Shown: positions 40,663 through 50,428, counted from the stretch's first letter. The stretch is 64,000 nt of DNA from Myxococcales bacterium (GCA_020633335.1 JACKDU010000008.1:62001-126000), one strand, 5' to 3'. Notes: generated from the sequence alone by a model not told the origin. Numbers and translations are program-made.

Positions 40663-41664
40663 ATGAATCGCCTCCGCCGACGCGCTCACCTGCTCTCCGC
40701 GCTCGCGCTCACGCTCGTCGCTGGCTGCGTCCACCGCCCGCGGCCGACCGATCACCTCTTCCCCGCGCCGCTGACGGCGATGGGCCACCGCGGCGCCTCC
40801 GCGCTCGCCCCCGAGAACACGATGGCCGCCTTCCGCGAGGCCGCGGCCCTCGGCGTCCCCTTCGAGCTCGACACCCGCTTCGTCGGCAGCGGCGAGCTCA
40901 TCGTCCTCCACGACGACGACCTCGAGCGGGCGACCGGCGCCCCCGGCAAGGCGAGCGAGCGCTCGCTCGCGGAGCTCCAGCGCCTCGACGCCGGCACCCA
41001 CTTCGATCCGGCCTGGGCCGGCGAGCCGATCCCGACCCTCGATCAGGTCTTCGCCGAGCTCGGCGGCAAGGTGGTGATCAACGTCGAGGTCAAGTCGGTC
41101 AAGGGCACCGACAACAAGGTCCTCGCGGCCGCGGTCGCCCGGGCGATCGAGGCCCGCGGCCTCGTCGACAAGGTGATCGTCACCTCCTTCTCGCCCTTCC
41201 TCCTGGCCGCGCTGCGGGCGGAGAACCCGGCGATCGCCCGCGGTCAGCTCTACGGCACCTTCAAGGACGCCGACCTCAACGGGATCGAGAAGGCGCTCCT
41301 CCGCAACCTCGCCTTCAACCGCCGCGCGCTCCCCGACGTCTTGTCGGTCGAGCACGTGATGATCAACGCGCGCTACCTCAAGAAGATGCACAAGCGCGGC
41401 TACAAGGTCTTCGCCTGGACGGTCAACGAGGTCGCCGACATGGAGCGGCTCATCGACCTCGGGGTCGACGGGATCATCACCGACCACCCCGATCAGCTGA
41501 TCGAGGTCATGCGCCGGCGCGGGCTCCCGGTGCCGAAGCCGGCGATCCCGAGGCCGCCGCGGCCGGAGCAGGCGGAGGCGAGCGCCGACGCCCCGGCCCC
41601 GGACGCGCCCGCGCCCGCCGACGACGCGCCCGCGCCCGCCCCAGACGACGCCGCCGAGCGCTAG
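40663..41664 (+). CDS. Glycerophosphodiester phosphodiesterase lipoprotein
   Basis: 333 residues. Signal peptide with lipobox LVAGC, then a GDPD TIM barrel: GHRGASALAPENTMAAFREAAALGV with the catalytic His and Glu, FELDTR, VLHDDDLERATG, INVEVKS, a conserved FSPFLLAALR and the terminal WTVNEVADMERLIDLGVDGIITDHPDQL. These enzymes hydrolyse deacylated phospholipids to glycerol-3-phosphate and an alcohol. An anchored periplasmic version would serve phosphate or lipid scavenging. A Pro/Ala tail follows the barrel. The stop codon shares the palindrome CTAG with the convergent gene. Confidence 0.87.
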   Translation: MNRLRRRAHLLSALALTLVAGCVHRPRPTDHLFPAPLTAMGHRGASALAPENTMAAFREAAALGVPFELDTRFVGSGELIVLHDDDLERATGAPGKASERSLAELQRLDAGTHFDPAWAGEPIPTLDQVFAELGGKVVINVEVKSVKGTDNKVLAAAVARAIEARGLVDKVIVTSFSPFLLAALRAENPAIARGQLYGTFKDADLNGIEKALLRNLAFNRRALPDVLSVEHVMINARYLKKMHKRGYKVFAWTVNEVADMERLIDLGVDGIITDHPDQLIEVMRRRGLPVPKPAIPRPPRPEQAEASADAPAPDAPAPADDAPAPAPDDAAER

Positions 41665-42923
41665 TTCGGCACCCGCTCGACCTTGAGCTGGTACTGGTTG
41701 CAGGTGTTCGGGTTCTGCACCCGGAAGACCCGGATGTAGACCTTGTCCGGCCAGAGGACGGTGTTGGAGGTGACCGGCGCCGCGTGGCTGTCGAAGAACT
41801 CCCACTCGAGGGCCGGCGGCGCGCCGGGGCCGAACTGGGTGGCGAGGCTGCTCGCCCACGCGAGCCCGTTGCAGTTGCGGAAGACCTCGAAGCGGTAGTC
41901 GCCGCCCTCGTTGAGCTGGAACTCCACGCGGATGCGCCCGGTGTTCGGCCGGGTCCCCTGGAGCGGGAACTGGACCACGTACCAGTCCTCGGCGCCGCCG
42001 CCGATGCCGTTGTCGAGCGGGGGGATCGTCCCGGTCGGCAGCTTGTTCAGGACGTCGCCCTCGCTGACCGACCCGAGGTCGCCGATCGGCCCGTCGCCGC
42101 AGGCGGCCGCGGCCTGGGTCTGGTGGTTGGTGCCGAAGCACTCGCAGCCGTCGAGGACGTCGGTGTTGGCGTCGAAGTAGTCGACGTCGCAGGTCGCGAT
42201 CTTGCAGCCGTCCTCGCCGGGCATCGGCGGATCGCAGACCCACGAGTCGACGTTCTTCGGCGCGCCCTTGCTCGGGCACATCTGATCCGCCGGCAGGGGA
42301 TCGATCTCGCCGGCGCAGTTCTCCGAGAGGCCGTTGCAGAGCTCGACGCCGTCGCTGACGCCGACGTTGGCGTTGTTGTCATCGCAGTCGGGCCCGGGCT
42401 TGCCCTCGCCGTACTGATCGCAGCCGACCCAGACGTTGTCGTTGTCGCTGTCCGAGCAGTTCGCGCAGCCCATGTCCGTGTGGTTGTTGAAGTCGGCGTC
42501 GTCGCAGTCCGGGCCGAGGTCGCAGCCCTCGCCGTACCCGTCGCCGTCGCCGTCGACGCAGACCTCGCCGGTGGTGTTGTCGGTGGTGGTGCCGTCGGTG
42601 GTGCCGTCGGTGGTCGTCGAGGTCGTCATGACGCCGCTCGTCGACGTCGTCTCGGGCGTGGTCGTCGTCCCGCTCGTGGTCGTCCCGCCGCTCGTCGACG
42701 TCGTCCCGCTCGTCGACGTCGTCCCCTGCGAGTCGGAGGCGCTCCCCGAATTGCTGGTCGCCCCCATGGTCTCGCTGCCCCCCGATGTGCCGGACGAGGA
42801 CATGTCCGTGGCCGTCCCGGTCGCGGTGTCGGTGGCCGAGCCGCTCATCGTCGCGGTCTCCCCCCCGTTGCACGCGACCATGAAGAGCGACGCGATCCCG
42901 ACGCGACGAAGCGTTCGATTCAT
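41661..42923 (-). CDS. MopE-like metal-binding-motif lipoprotein
   Basis: About 420 residues from ATG 42923, set by the GGAGGGGTGGAG ribosome binding site immediately upstream. Signal peptide with lipobox FMVAC and about 100 residues of Ser/Thr/Gly linker (TSTSGTTSTSGG). Acidic repeats follow: CVDGDGDGYGEGCDLGPDCDDADFNNHTD and DCDDNNANVGVSDGVELCNGLSENC, which are the MopE putative metal-binding motif / thrombospondin type-3-like calcium sites. Next is a Cys-rich linker and a C-terminal beta-rich domain (WYVVQFPLQGTRPNTGRIRVEFQLNEGG). Probably a calcium-stabilised surface protein. Converges with the glycerophosphodiesterase gene over 4 nt. Confidence 0.78.
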   Translation of the reverse strand: MNRTLRRVGIASLFMVACNGGETATMSGSATDTATGTATDMSSSGTSGGSETMGATSNSGSASDSQGTTSTSGTTSTSGGTTTSGTTTTPETTSTSGVMTTSTTTDGTTDGTTTDNTTGEVCVDGDGDGYGEGCDLGPDCDDADFNNHTDMGCANCSDSDNDNVWVGCDQYGEGKPGPDCDDNNANVGVSDGVELCNGLSENCAGEIDPLPADQMCPSKGAPKNVDSWVCDPPMPGEDGCKIATCDVDYFDANTDVLDGCECFGTNHQTQAAAACGDGPIGDLGSVSEGDVLNKLPTGTIPPLDNGIGGGAEDWYVVQFPLQGTRPNTGRIRVEFQLNEGGDYRFEVFRNCNGLAWASSLATQFGPGAPPALEWEFFDSHAAPVTSNTVLWPDKVYIRVFRVQNPNTCNQYQLKVERVPN

Positions 42924-42935
42924 CTCCACCCCTCC
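42924..42935 (-). promoter_or_regulatory. Strong ribosome binding site
   Basis: GGAGGGGTGGAG directly upstream of the ATG at 42923 decides this start over an in-frame GTG two codons upstream. Confidence 0.65.
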
Positions 42936-43118
42936 ACCAAACCAGAGACCATCATACTCGAGCGCCCGTCCCTGACCGCCGCCGAAGCGCCGACGCGTGC
43001 ACCTTGACGACGTTCATCGCGCGCCCCGGCGCGCGCCTCTGCGCCCTCTCGCCTGCGGCCCCGAGGCCGGGGCGCGTCCGCGGGTCGGGCCGACGGGTCG
43101 GCGGCGCGGGCCGGCGGG

Positions 43119-44654
43119 TCAGGCCGGCGGCTGGGGGGTCGGTCGGCCCTCCCCCCCGTGGTGTCGGGCCGCGAGCGCGGTCCCGGCGAGGAGCGCGACC
43201 ACCCGCTCGATGAGCATGAGCTGCTCCTGCTGGAGATCCGGCAGGCGAGCGGCGAGCGCGAGGCGGAGCTCGGCGCCGCCGGAGCCCGGGAGCGGCAGGC
43301 TGAGCCAGCCCCAGGCGCCGTCGTCGGAGCCGCCGCGGACCAGGGTCGATCCCTCGCGCCTGACCTCAAAGCCAGGTACGCCGAGGCGCGCGAGGATCGG
43401 GGTGATCGGCCCGCCGAGCCGCCGCCAGCGCTCGACGTCGCGATCGCCGGCGCCCTCACCCTCGAGCGAGTCGATCGCCGCGAGGATCTCCATCACCTGC
43501 CGCCGGCGGTCGCGGACCCCGAGGAGCCCCTCGCCGGTGAAGGCCGGGAGGCGGCGGAGGAGGTTGTGGTAGCCGAGGATCACCGCGACCACCAGGGTCG
43601 CCAGGACCGTCCCGCCGAGGGTCCACCAGCCGCCGACGCCGATCACGTTGAGGTACGCGAGGAGCGCGTAGAGGCCGGCGGAGAGCCAGAGGAAGAGGAC
43701 CACCCGGCGGTGGGAGAGGCCGCGGGCGAGGAGGCGGTGGTGGATGTGGTCGCAGTCGCCCGAGAAGATCGGCTGCCCGCGGATCGCCCGGCGGACGATC
43801 GCCAGCCCCATGTCAAAGAGGGGGAGCGCGAGGACCATCAGCGGGATCGAGAGGGTGATGATCGGCACCCGATCCCGCAGCGGGTGGACGAAGAGGAGGA
43901 GGCCGGCGACCAGGAAGCCGAGGAAGTAGGCGCCGGCGTCCCCCATGAAGACCCGCGCCGGGTGGCGGTTGTGGGCGAGGAAGCCGAGCACCGCCCCGAG
44001 GGCGGCGGCCGCCAGCCAGCCGAGCGCGAGCTCGGGCGCGCCGTGGTGGACCGCCGACGCCAGGACGACCCCGAGGGCGATCGCCGAGATCCCGCCGGCG
44101 AGGCCGTCGAGGCCGTCCATCAGGTTGATCGCGTTGACCGCGGCGACCAGGAAGAAGAGCGTCGCCCCGCGGGTCAGCCACGTCGCCCAGGTCGCGTCGC
44201 CGAGGAGCTCGGCGAGCGCCGGCCACTCGAGGCCAAAGCTGACCGCGAGGCCAGCCGCGAAGAGCTGGAGGAGGAGCTTGTGGCGGGCGCGGAGGCCGAC
44301 GAGGTCGTCGTAGAGCCCGGTGAGCCCGCAGACCAGCGCGCCGACCAGGACCCCGGTGAGCGGCGTCCGCGAGAAGAGCTCGTGGGTCGCCGAGAGCTCG
44401 GTGGTGCCGGCGAGGCCGAGGAGCATCACCAGGCCGAAGCCGACCATCAACACGAAGCCGCCGACCCGCGGGATCTCCCCGACGTGGACCTTGCGGAGCG
44501 AGACCTCGCGGTCGGTGCGGCCGAGCGCCCGCCAGGCCCGGATCGCCGCCGGCATCACCCCCGCGACCAGGGCGAAGGCGAGGAGCCCGGCGAGCCAGAG
44601 GACCGCGGGCTCGGCGACCAGGTTGTAGATCGCGCCGAGCAGGCTCAGGGCCAC
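43119..44654 (-). CDS. wecA: Undecaprenyl-phosphate N-acetylhexosamine-1-phosphate transferase
   Basis: 511 residues, about ten membrane helices in the first 340. MraY/WecA/TagO family landmarks: GRTDREVSLRKVHVGEIPRVGG, GLYDDLVGLRARHKLLLQ, NAINLMDGLDGLAGG (Mg2+-binding), GFLAHNRHPARVFMGDAGAYFLG and GDCDHIHHRLL (HIHH motif). It starts polymer assembly by moving a sugar-1-phosphate (typically GlcNAc) to undecaprenyl phosphate at the inner membrane. The C-terminal ~170 residues are a soluble extension not present in E. coli WecA. The gene overlaps the end of wecB by 10 nt, indicating a wecB-wecA operon. Confidence 0.85.
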   Translation of the reverse strand: MALSLLGAIYNLVAEPAVLWLAGLLAFALVAGVMPAAIRAWRALGRTDREVSLRKVHVGEIPRVGGFVLMVGFGLVMLLGLAGTTELSATHELFSRTPLTGVLVGALVCGLTGLYDDLVGLRARHKLLLQLFAAGLAVSFGLEWPALAELLGDATWATWLTRGATLFFLVAAVNAINLMDGLDGLAGGISAIALGVVLASAVHHGAPELALGWLAAAALGAVLGFLAHNRHPARVFMGDAGAYFLGFLVAGLLLFVHPLRDRVPIITLSIPLMVLALPLFDMGLAIVRRAIRGQPIFSGDCDHIHHRLLARGLSHRRVVLFLWLSAGLYALLAYLNVIGVGGWWTLGGTVLATLVVAVILGYHNLLRRLPAFTGEGLLGVRDRRRQVMEILAAIDSLEGEGAGDRDVERWRRLGGPITPILARLGVPGFEVRREGSTLVRGGSDDGAWGWLSLPLPGSGGAELRLALAARLPDLQQEQLMLIERVVALLAGTALAARHHGGEGRPTPQPPA

Positions 44655-45817
44655 GGCGGCACCTCGTCGACCGGCAGGCCGAGGCGCCGACGGATCGCCG
44701 CGACCACCCGCTCGGCCGCCCGCCCGTCGCCGAAGGGGTTGCGACCAGGGCCGGCCGAGGCCGCCGCCCAGGCCGCGGGATCGCCGAGCCAGCGGCTCGC
44801 CTCGGCGACCAGGCGCGCGGCGTCGTAGCCGACCAGGAGGGCGTAGCCGCGCTCGCGGGCCTCGGGGCGCTCGGTCGCCTCGCGGGTCACCAGGGTCGGC
44901 TTGCCGAGCTCGGGCGCCTCCTCCTGGAGGCCGCCGGAGTCGGTGATCACCAGGGTCGAGCGGCGGAGGAGCCAGATCGCCGCGGCGTAGCCGACCGGCG
45001 CGATCAGGTGGACGTTGTCGAGGCCGCCGAGGCGGCGATGGACCGCCTCCTGGACCGCCGGGTTGAGGTGCACCGGGTAGACGAAGTCGACCTCCGGCCA
45101 GCGCCGCGCGAGCTCGCCGAGGCCGTCGCAGATCGCCTCGAGGCCGCCGCCGAAGCTCTCGCGCCGGTGGCCGGTGACCAGCACCAGGCGGCGATCACCG
45201 GCGAAGCGGGCGAGCGCACCGGACCCCGCCGGCGGCCCGCCGTCGGCCGGCAGGCGCCCGACCATCCAGCGGATCGCGTCGACCACCGTGTTGCCGGTGA
45301 CCTCGATCGCCGCCGGATCGATCCCCTCGGCCCGCAGGGCCGCCGCCGCCCCCGGGGTCGGCGCGAGGTGGAGCGCGGCGATCCGCGCGACGATCTGGCG
45401 GTTGGCCTCCTCGGGGAAGGGCGCCGCGAGGTCGTGGGTCCGCAGCCCGGCCTCGACGTGGGCGACCTGGACCCCGCGGTAGAAGCCCGCGAGCGCGCCG
45501 ATCATCGCGGTCGTCGTGTCTCCCTGTACGATCAGCCAGGTCGGCTGGTGGCCGCAGAGGAGCGGATCGAGGTGATCGAGGAGGCGCGAGGTGAGCCCGG
45601 CGAGGCCTGCCCCCGGGCGCATCGATTCGAAGGCGACGTCGATCTCGAGCTCGAGATCGTCGACGATCCCGGCGAGGAGCTCGCGGTGCTGACCGCTCGA
45701 CCAGGCCTCGACCTGCCAGTCGCCGAAGGCCGCCGCCGCCCGGAGGACCGGCGCGAGCTTGATCGCCTCCGGCCGGGTTCCGAAGAGGATCGCGATCCGC
45801 GGCGAGCTGGACGGCAT
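44645..45817 (-). CDS. wecB: UDP-N-acetylglucosamine 2-epimerase
   Basis: 390 residues. Opening IAILFGTRPEAIKLAPVLRAA, QGDTTTAMIGALAGFYRGVQVAHVEAGLRT, PEEANRQIVARIAALHLAPT, VTGNTVVDA, GHRRESFGGGLEAI, PVGYAAAIWLL and TDSGGLQEEAPELGKPTLVTREATERPE are the conserved blocks of non-hydrolysing UDP-GlcNAc 2-epimerases. The product UDP-ManNAc is the substrate of WecC, encoded divergently 25 nt away. Together they supply UDP-ManNAcA for surface polysaccharide. It overlaps the wecA-like gene by 10 nt. Confidence 0.9.
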   Translation of the reverse strand: MPSSSPRIAILFGTRPEAIKLAPVLRAAAAFGDWQVEAWSSGQHRELLAGIVDDLELEIDVAFESMRPGAGLAGLTSRLLDHLDPLLCGHQPTWLIVQGDTTTAMIGALAGFYRGVQVAHVEAGLRTHDLAAPFPEEANRQIVARIAALHLAPTPGAAAALRAEGIDPAAIEVTGNTVVDAIRWMVGRLPADGGPPAGSGALARFAGDRRLVLVTGHRRESFGGGLEAICDGLGELARRWPEVDFVYPVHLNPAVQEAVHRRLGGLDNVHLIAPVGYAAAIWLLRRSTLVITDSGGLQEEAPELGKPTLVTREATERPEARERGYALLVGYDAARLVAEASRWLGDPAAWAAASAGPGRNPFGDGRAAERVVAAIRRRLGLPVDEVPPWP

Positions 45818-45842
45818 TGCAGACCGGCTATAGCATGACCCG

Positions 45843-47099
45843 GTGGATCGCCCAGGATCCGGCGCAGCCGGCGAACCCCCCTTCGATGTCTGCGTGATCG
45901 GCCTGGGCTACGTCGGCCTGCCGACGGCCGCGGTCCTCGCCACCCGCGGCCTCCGGGTCGCCGGCGTCGATCTCCGCGAGGACGTGGTGGCGACGATCAA
46001 CGCCGGCGCGATCCACATCGTCGAGCCGGAGCTCGACGCCCTGGTCCGGGCCGCGGTCGCCGCCGGCACCCTCCGGGCCCACCTGAAGCCGGTCCCCGCG
46101 AGCGCCCACCTGATCTGCGTGCCGACCCCGCTGGGCCCCGACCAGAGCCCCGGCCTCGACCACGTCGACGCGGCCGCGCGCGCGCTCGCGCCGGTGCTCC
46201 GCCGGGGTGATCTCGTGATCCTCGAGTCGACGGTGCCGCCGGGGACCACCCGCGACGTCGTCGGCGCGCGGATCCGCGAGCGCGGGCTCGCCCCCGGGGA
46301 GGACGTCTATGTCGCCCACGCCCCCGAGCGGGTGCTCCCGGGCGCGGTGATCCGCGAGGTGGTCGAGAACGAGCGGGTCGTCGGCGGCCTCACCGACGCC
46401 TGCACCGAGCGGGCGGCCGCCTTCTACGAGCGCTTCGTCAGCGGCGAGGTCCACCGCGCCAGCGCCGAGACCGCGGAGCTGGTCAAGCTCGCCGAGAACG
46501 CCTTCCGCGACGTGAACATCGCCTACGCCAACGAGCTCGCCAACGTCTGCGATCACCTCGGCCTCAGCGCCTGGCAGGTGATCGGCCTCGCCAACCGCCA
46601 CCCGCGGGTCAACATCCTCCGCCCCGGGCCGGGCGTCGGCGGCCACTGCATCGCCGTCGATCCCTGGTTCATCGCCGCCTCGGCGCCCGAGCACACCCCG
46701 CTGATCCAGACCGCCCGCCGGATCAACGACGCCCGCCCCGCCCAGGTCATCGACCAGGTCCACCGGGCGGCGGCCGCCTTCATCGCCGCCCACCCCGGCC
46801 GCGAGCGCCCGCGGGTCGCCCTCCTCGGCCTCAGCTACAAGCCCGACATCGACGACCTCCGCGAGAGCCCGGCGCTCGCGGTCGCCCGCGGCCTCCGGGC
46901 CGACGATCGGGTCGAGGTCCTCCTGGTCGAGCCCCACCTCGCGGCCTCGCCGATCGACGGCCTCGCGCTCCACCCCGCCGAGCGGGCGCTCGACATGGCC
47001 GACATCGCGGTGATCCTGGTGGCCCACCGCGCCTTCCGCCGGCTCCCGCGCGAGCTCCTGCCGGAGGCGACGATCGACTGCGTCGGCCTCTTCGCCTGA
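45843..47099 (+). CDS. wecC: UDP-N-acetyl-D-mannosamine dehydrogenase
   Basis: 418 residues from GTG 45843 (TATAGC about 10 nt upstream). UDP-sugar dehydrogenase fold: NAD-binding VIGLGYVGLPTAAVLATRG, ESTVPPGTT, HAPERVLPG, ETAELVKLAENAFRDVNIAYANELA and the catalytic PGVGGHCIAVDPWF with the active Cys, then the C-terminal LGLSYKPDIDDLRESPAL. The HAPERVLPG and ENAFRDVNIA blocks favour WecC over UDP-glucose dehydrogenase. It oxidises UDP-ManNAc to UDP-ManNAcA. The gene diverges from wecB. Confidence 0.9.
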   Translation: MDRPGSGAAGEPPFDVCVIGLGYVGLPTAAVLATRGLRVAGVDLREDVVATINAGAIHIVEPELDALVRAAVAAGTLRAHLKPVPASAHLICVPTPLGPDQSPGLDHVDAAARALAPVLRRGDLVILESTVPPGTTRDVVGARIRERGLAPGEDVYVAHAPERVLPGAVIREVVENERVVGGLTDACTERAAAFYERFVSGEVHRASAETAELVKLAENAFRDVNIAYANELANVCDHLGLSAWQVIGLANRHPRVNILRPGPGVGGHCIAVDPWFIAASAPEHTPLIQTARRINDARPAQVIDQVHRAAAAFIAAHPGRERPRVALLGLSYKPDIDDLRESPALAVARGLRADDRVEVLLVEPHLAASPIDGLALHPAERALDMADIAVILVAHRAFRRLPRELLPEATIDCVGLFA

Positions 47100-47126
47100 G
47101 CCCGCTCGTAGGGCCTCACGCAGGCC

Positions 47127-47567
47127 TCAGGACGCCGGGATCTCGAGGTCGAAGGAGCCCTGGGTCCCCCAGTCGTTGCGGTTGATCGAGATCCGGATCG
47201 AGGTCCTGTCCTTGGTGACCGCGGCGTCGTAGAGCGCGTACTCGCCCTCGCCGAGGATGTCCATCTTCGAGAGCTCCCAGCCGGCGCGCTCGAACTTGCT
47301 GATGGTCGCCTCCATCGCGGCCGCCGGGTTCTTGTCCTCGTAGAAGACGAAGACGTGGGTCGGCGGGTAGTCGTCGACGACGTCCGAGGGCTTGGCCTTG
47401 GAGTGGCGGTTGGGGCCGCAGACGACCGCTGCGTCGGGGAGGAGCGACGCGTGGGGCTTCCAGGCGTCGCCGACCTCGCCGGGATCGCAGCGCGCGTCGC
47501 TGCACCCGGCGGCGGTGAGGGGGAGGACGAGCGCGAGCGCGAGGACGAGGAGGCGACGGCCGGACAT
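47127..47567 (-). CDS. Small lipoprotein of unknown function
   Basis: 146 residues from ATG 47567. Signal peptide with lipobox TAAGC, then CDPGEVGDAWKPHASLLPDAAVVCGPNRHSK, a region with HVFVFYEDKNPAAAMEATISKFERAGWELSKM, and a final beta part with SIRISINRNDWGTQGSFDLEIP. Two further Cys. TATCCT lies exactly 6 nt before the ATG. It sits within the polysaccharide block, between wecC and the lyase gene, but on the other strand. Function unknown. Confidence 0.68.
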   Translation of the reverse strand: MSGRRLLVLALALVLPLTAAGCSDARCDPGEVGDAWKPHASLLPDAAVVCGPNRHSKAKPSDVVDDYPPTHVFVFYEDKNPAAAMEATISKFERAGWELSKMDILGEGEYALYDAAVTKDRTSIRISINRNDWGTQGSFDLEIPAS

Positions 47568-47573
47568 CACGTG

Positions 47574-47579
47574 AGGATA
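47574..47579 (-). promoter_or_regulatory. -10-like TATCCT exactly 6 nt before ATG
   Basis: On the reverse strand TATCCT, CACGTG, then the ATG at 47567. No Shine-Dalgarno sequence. Confidence 0.5.
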
Positions 47580-47729
47580 GCGGCGCGCAGAGGACCACGA
47601 TAGCGGGCGCGGACCGTCACGACATGAGGTCCAAAGGCCCCGCTGCGCGCCCCCAGTGGGCAGCGAAGAGGCAGGAGCTGCGCTTCGCCTGGCGATCGTC
47701 CTGTGCCATCCTGCGGCCCCCGCGGCGTC

Positions 47730-49334
47730 ATGGTCAGCCCCCTCACGGTCCTGCGGACGATCCGCCACCTCACCCCGCGCCAGGTCGCCCACCAGCTGAT
47801 CCACCGGGTGAACGGGCCCGCCCAGCGCCCCGAGCAGGTCGCGGTCCACGGCTGCACCGGGCTGGCGCTCGAGGGCTGGACGCCGCCCTCGAGCGAGGGA
47901 CAATGCGACGAGGGCGGCCGCCGGGTCACGCTCCTGGGCGAGCCCCCCCACGATCCGATGGCCGCCGGCTGGGAGCCCCCCCGCGGGCCCCTCTGGCTCT
48001 ACACGCTCCACTACCACGGGTGGATCAACCGCCCCGAGGCCGACCCCGCGCTGATCCGGGCGCTCCTCCTCCACTGGATCGACAACCACCCCTGCGGCGT
48101 CGGCTGGGAGCCCTACCCGACGGCGATGCGCCTCCTCCACTGGATCGGCTGGCTCTCGCGCCATGAGGGGGGCCTCGGCGGCAACCAGCGCCGCTGGATC
48201 TTCGGCTCGCTCGCCGCCCAGCTCGTCCACCTCGAGCGCCACCTCGAGCGCCACCTCGACGGCAACCACCTCTGGACCGACCTCGCGGCCCTGGCGACCG
48301 CCGGCGTCGCCCTCAGCGGGCCCCTGCCGGCGCGCCTCGCCGAGCGCTGGCCGGCGGCCTTCGCCGGCGTCGTCGCCGACCAGCTCGCTGAGGACGGGGT
48401 CCACGGCGAGCGCACGCCGACCTACCACTGCCTCCTCGCCGAGCAGCTCGCCGGCGTCGTCCGGGCCATGACCCTTCGGACAGGTGCAGGCTCGCCCCTG
48501 GTGAACCGGCTCGACGACGCGCTGCAGGGGATGACGAGGGCGCTGCCGACCTTCACCCACCCGGACGGCGACGTCGCCCTCTTCGGCGACAGCCAGCGGG
48601 ACGCGCCCGTGACCCCCGCGGGCCTCGCCCGCCGCCTCGGCTTCGCCCTCCCGAGCGGCGACGCGGACGCGGCGACCTCCGGCTTCCACCGCCGCTCCTG
48701 GGGCCCCTTCACCCTCCTCTGGAACCTCGGCCGCACCGGCCTCGATCGTCAGGTCGGCCACGTCCACGCCGACGCCCTCGGCTTCGAGCTCAGCCTCCGC
48801 GGCGAGCGGGTGATCGTCGACGCCGGCGTCGGCACCTACGTCCCCGGCCCCGAGCGTGACTACGCGCGGGGGACCGCCGCCCACAACACGGTCACCCTCG
48901 GCGCGGACGACCAGCACGAGCTCTGGGCGAGCCATCGGATCGGCGGGCGGGCGCGGGTCGGCGTCGACGAGGTCAGCGCCCGCCGCCTCGCAGGCTGGGT
49001 GATCGGCCACCGCGCGCCGACCCGCCACAGCCGCGCGCTCGAGTGGAGCGAGGGGGCGATCCGCTGCCGCGACGAGCTCGCCGACCCGCAGGCGACGACC
49101 GCGATCGCCCGCTACCACGTGCCGGCGGACGCCGAGGTCGTGGCGATCGAGCGCGGCTTTCGGATCACCAGCGCCGGCGGGGCGCGCTTCACGATCACCG
49201 GCCCCGAGGGCGTCGCCTGGACCCGCGAGCCGGTCGCCGGCTGGCTGGCGATCGGCCGCCCGGCCCCGCGGATCGCCCTCTGCGCGGCCCTCCCGGCGAG
49301 CGGCCTCGGCGTGCAGATCCGGGCCGAGGCGTGA
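47730..49334 (+). CDS. Heparinase II/III-like polysaccharide lyase
   Basis: About 534 residues from ATG 47730 (a GTG lies upstream at 47703). N-terminal alpha-toroid: HLTPRQVAHQLIHRVNG, WLYTLHYHGWINRPE, WEPYPTAMRLLHWIGWL, HLDGNHLWTDLAALATAGVAL and DGVHGERTPTYHCLLAEQL. C-terminal beta domain with HVHADALGFELSLRGERVIVDAGVGTYVPG and the RGTAAHNTVTLGADDQHELW motif. This is the heparinase II/III family, which depolymerises uronic-acid polymers and is often encoded in capsule or exopolysaccharide loci. Its position next to wecB/wecC fits trimming of a ManNAcA-containing polymer. No signal peptide is evident. A dispersed-motif copy lies at 48466-48490. Confidence 0.82.
   Translation: MVSPLTVLRTIRHLTPRQVAHQLIHRVNGPAQRPEQVAVHGCTGLALEGWTPPSSEGQCDEGGRRVTLLGEPPHDPMAAGWEPPRGPLWLYTLHYHGWINRPEADPALIRALLLHWIDNHPCGVGWEPYPTAMRLLHWIGWLSRHEGGLGGNQRRWIFGSLAAQLVHLERHLERHLDGNHLWTDLAALATAGVALSGPLPARLAERWPAAFAGVVADQLAEDGVHGERTPTYHCLLAEQLAGVVRAMTLRTGAGSPLVNRLDDALQGMTRALPTFTHPDGDVALFGDSQRDAPVTPAGLARRLGFALPSGDADAATSGFHRRSWGPFTLLWNLGRTGLDRQVGHVHADALGFELSLRGERVIVDAGVGTYVPGPERDYARGTAAHNTVTLGADDQHELWASHRIGGRARVGVDEVSARRLAGWVIGHRAPTRHSRALEWSEGAIRCRDELADPQATTAIARYHVPADAEVVAIERGFRITSAGGARFTITGPEGVAWTREPVAGWLAIGRPAPRIALCAALPASGLGVQIRAEA
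48466..48490 (+). repeat. Dispersed motif, coding copy
   Basis: CCATGACCCTTCGGACAGG followed by TGCAGG, the reverse complement orientation of the family. Confidence 0.4.
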
Positions 49335-49384
49335 TCCCGCGGGTCCCCACGCGGCCGGCGGGTGGGCGATACTCCAGCGGCGCC

Positions 49385-50427
<1,043 letters not shown>

Positions 50428-50428
<1 letters not shown>

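Noticed and set aside
38485..42279. Long reverse open frame across the kinase-TPR and glycerophosphodiesterase genes
   Set aside because: No recognisable family, low-complexity Arg/Gly/Ala composition, and overlap with two clear forward genes.
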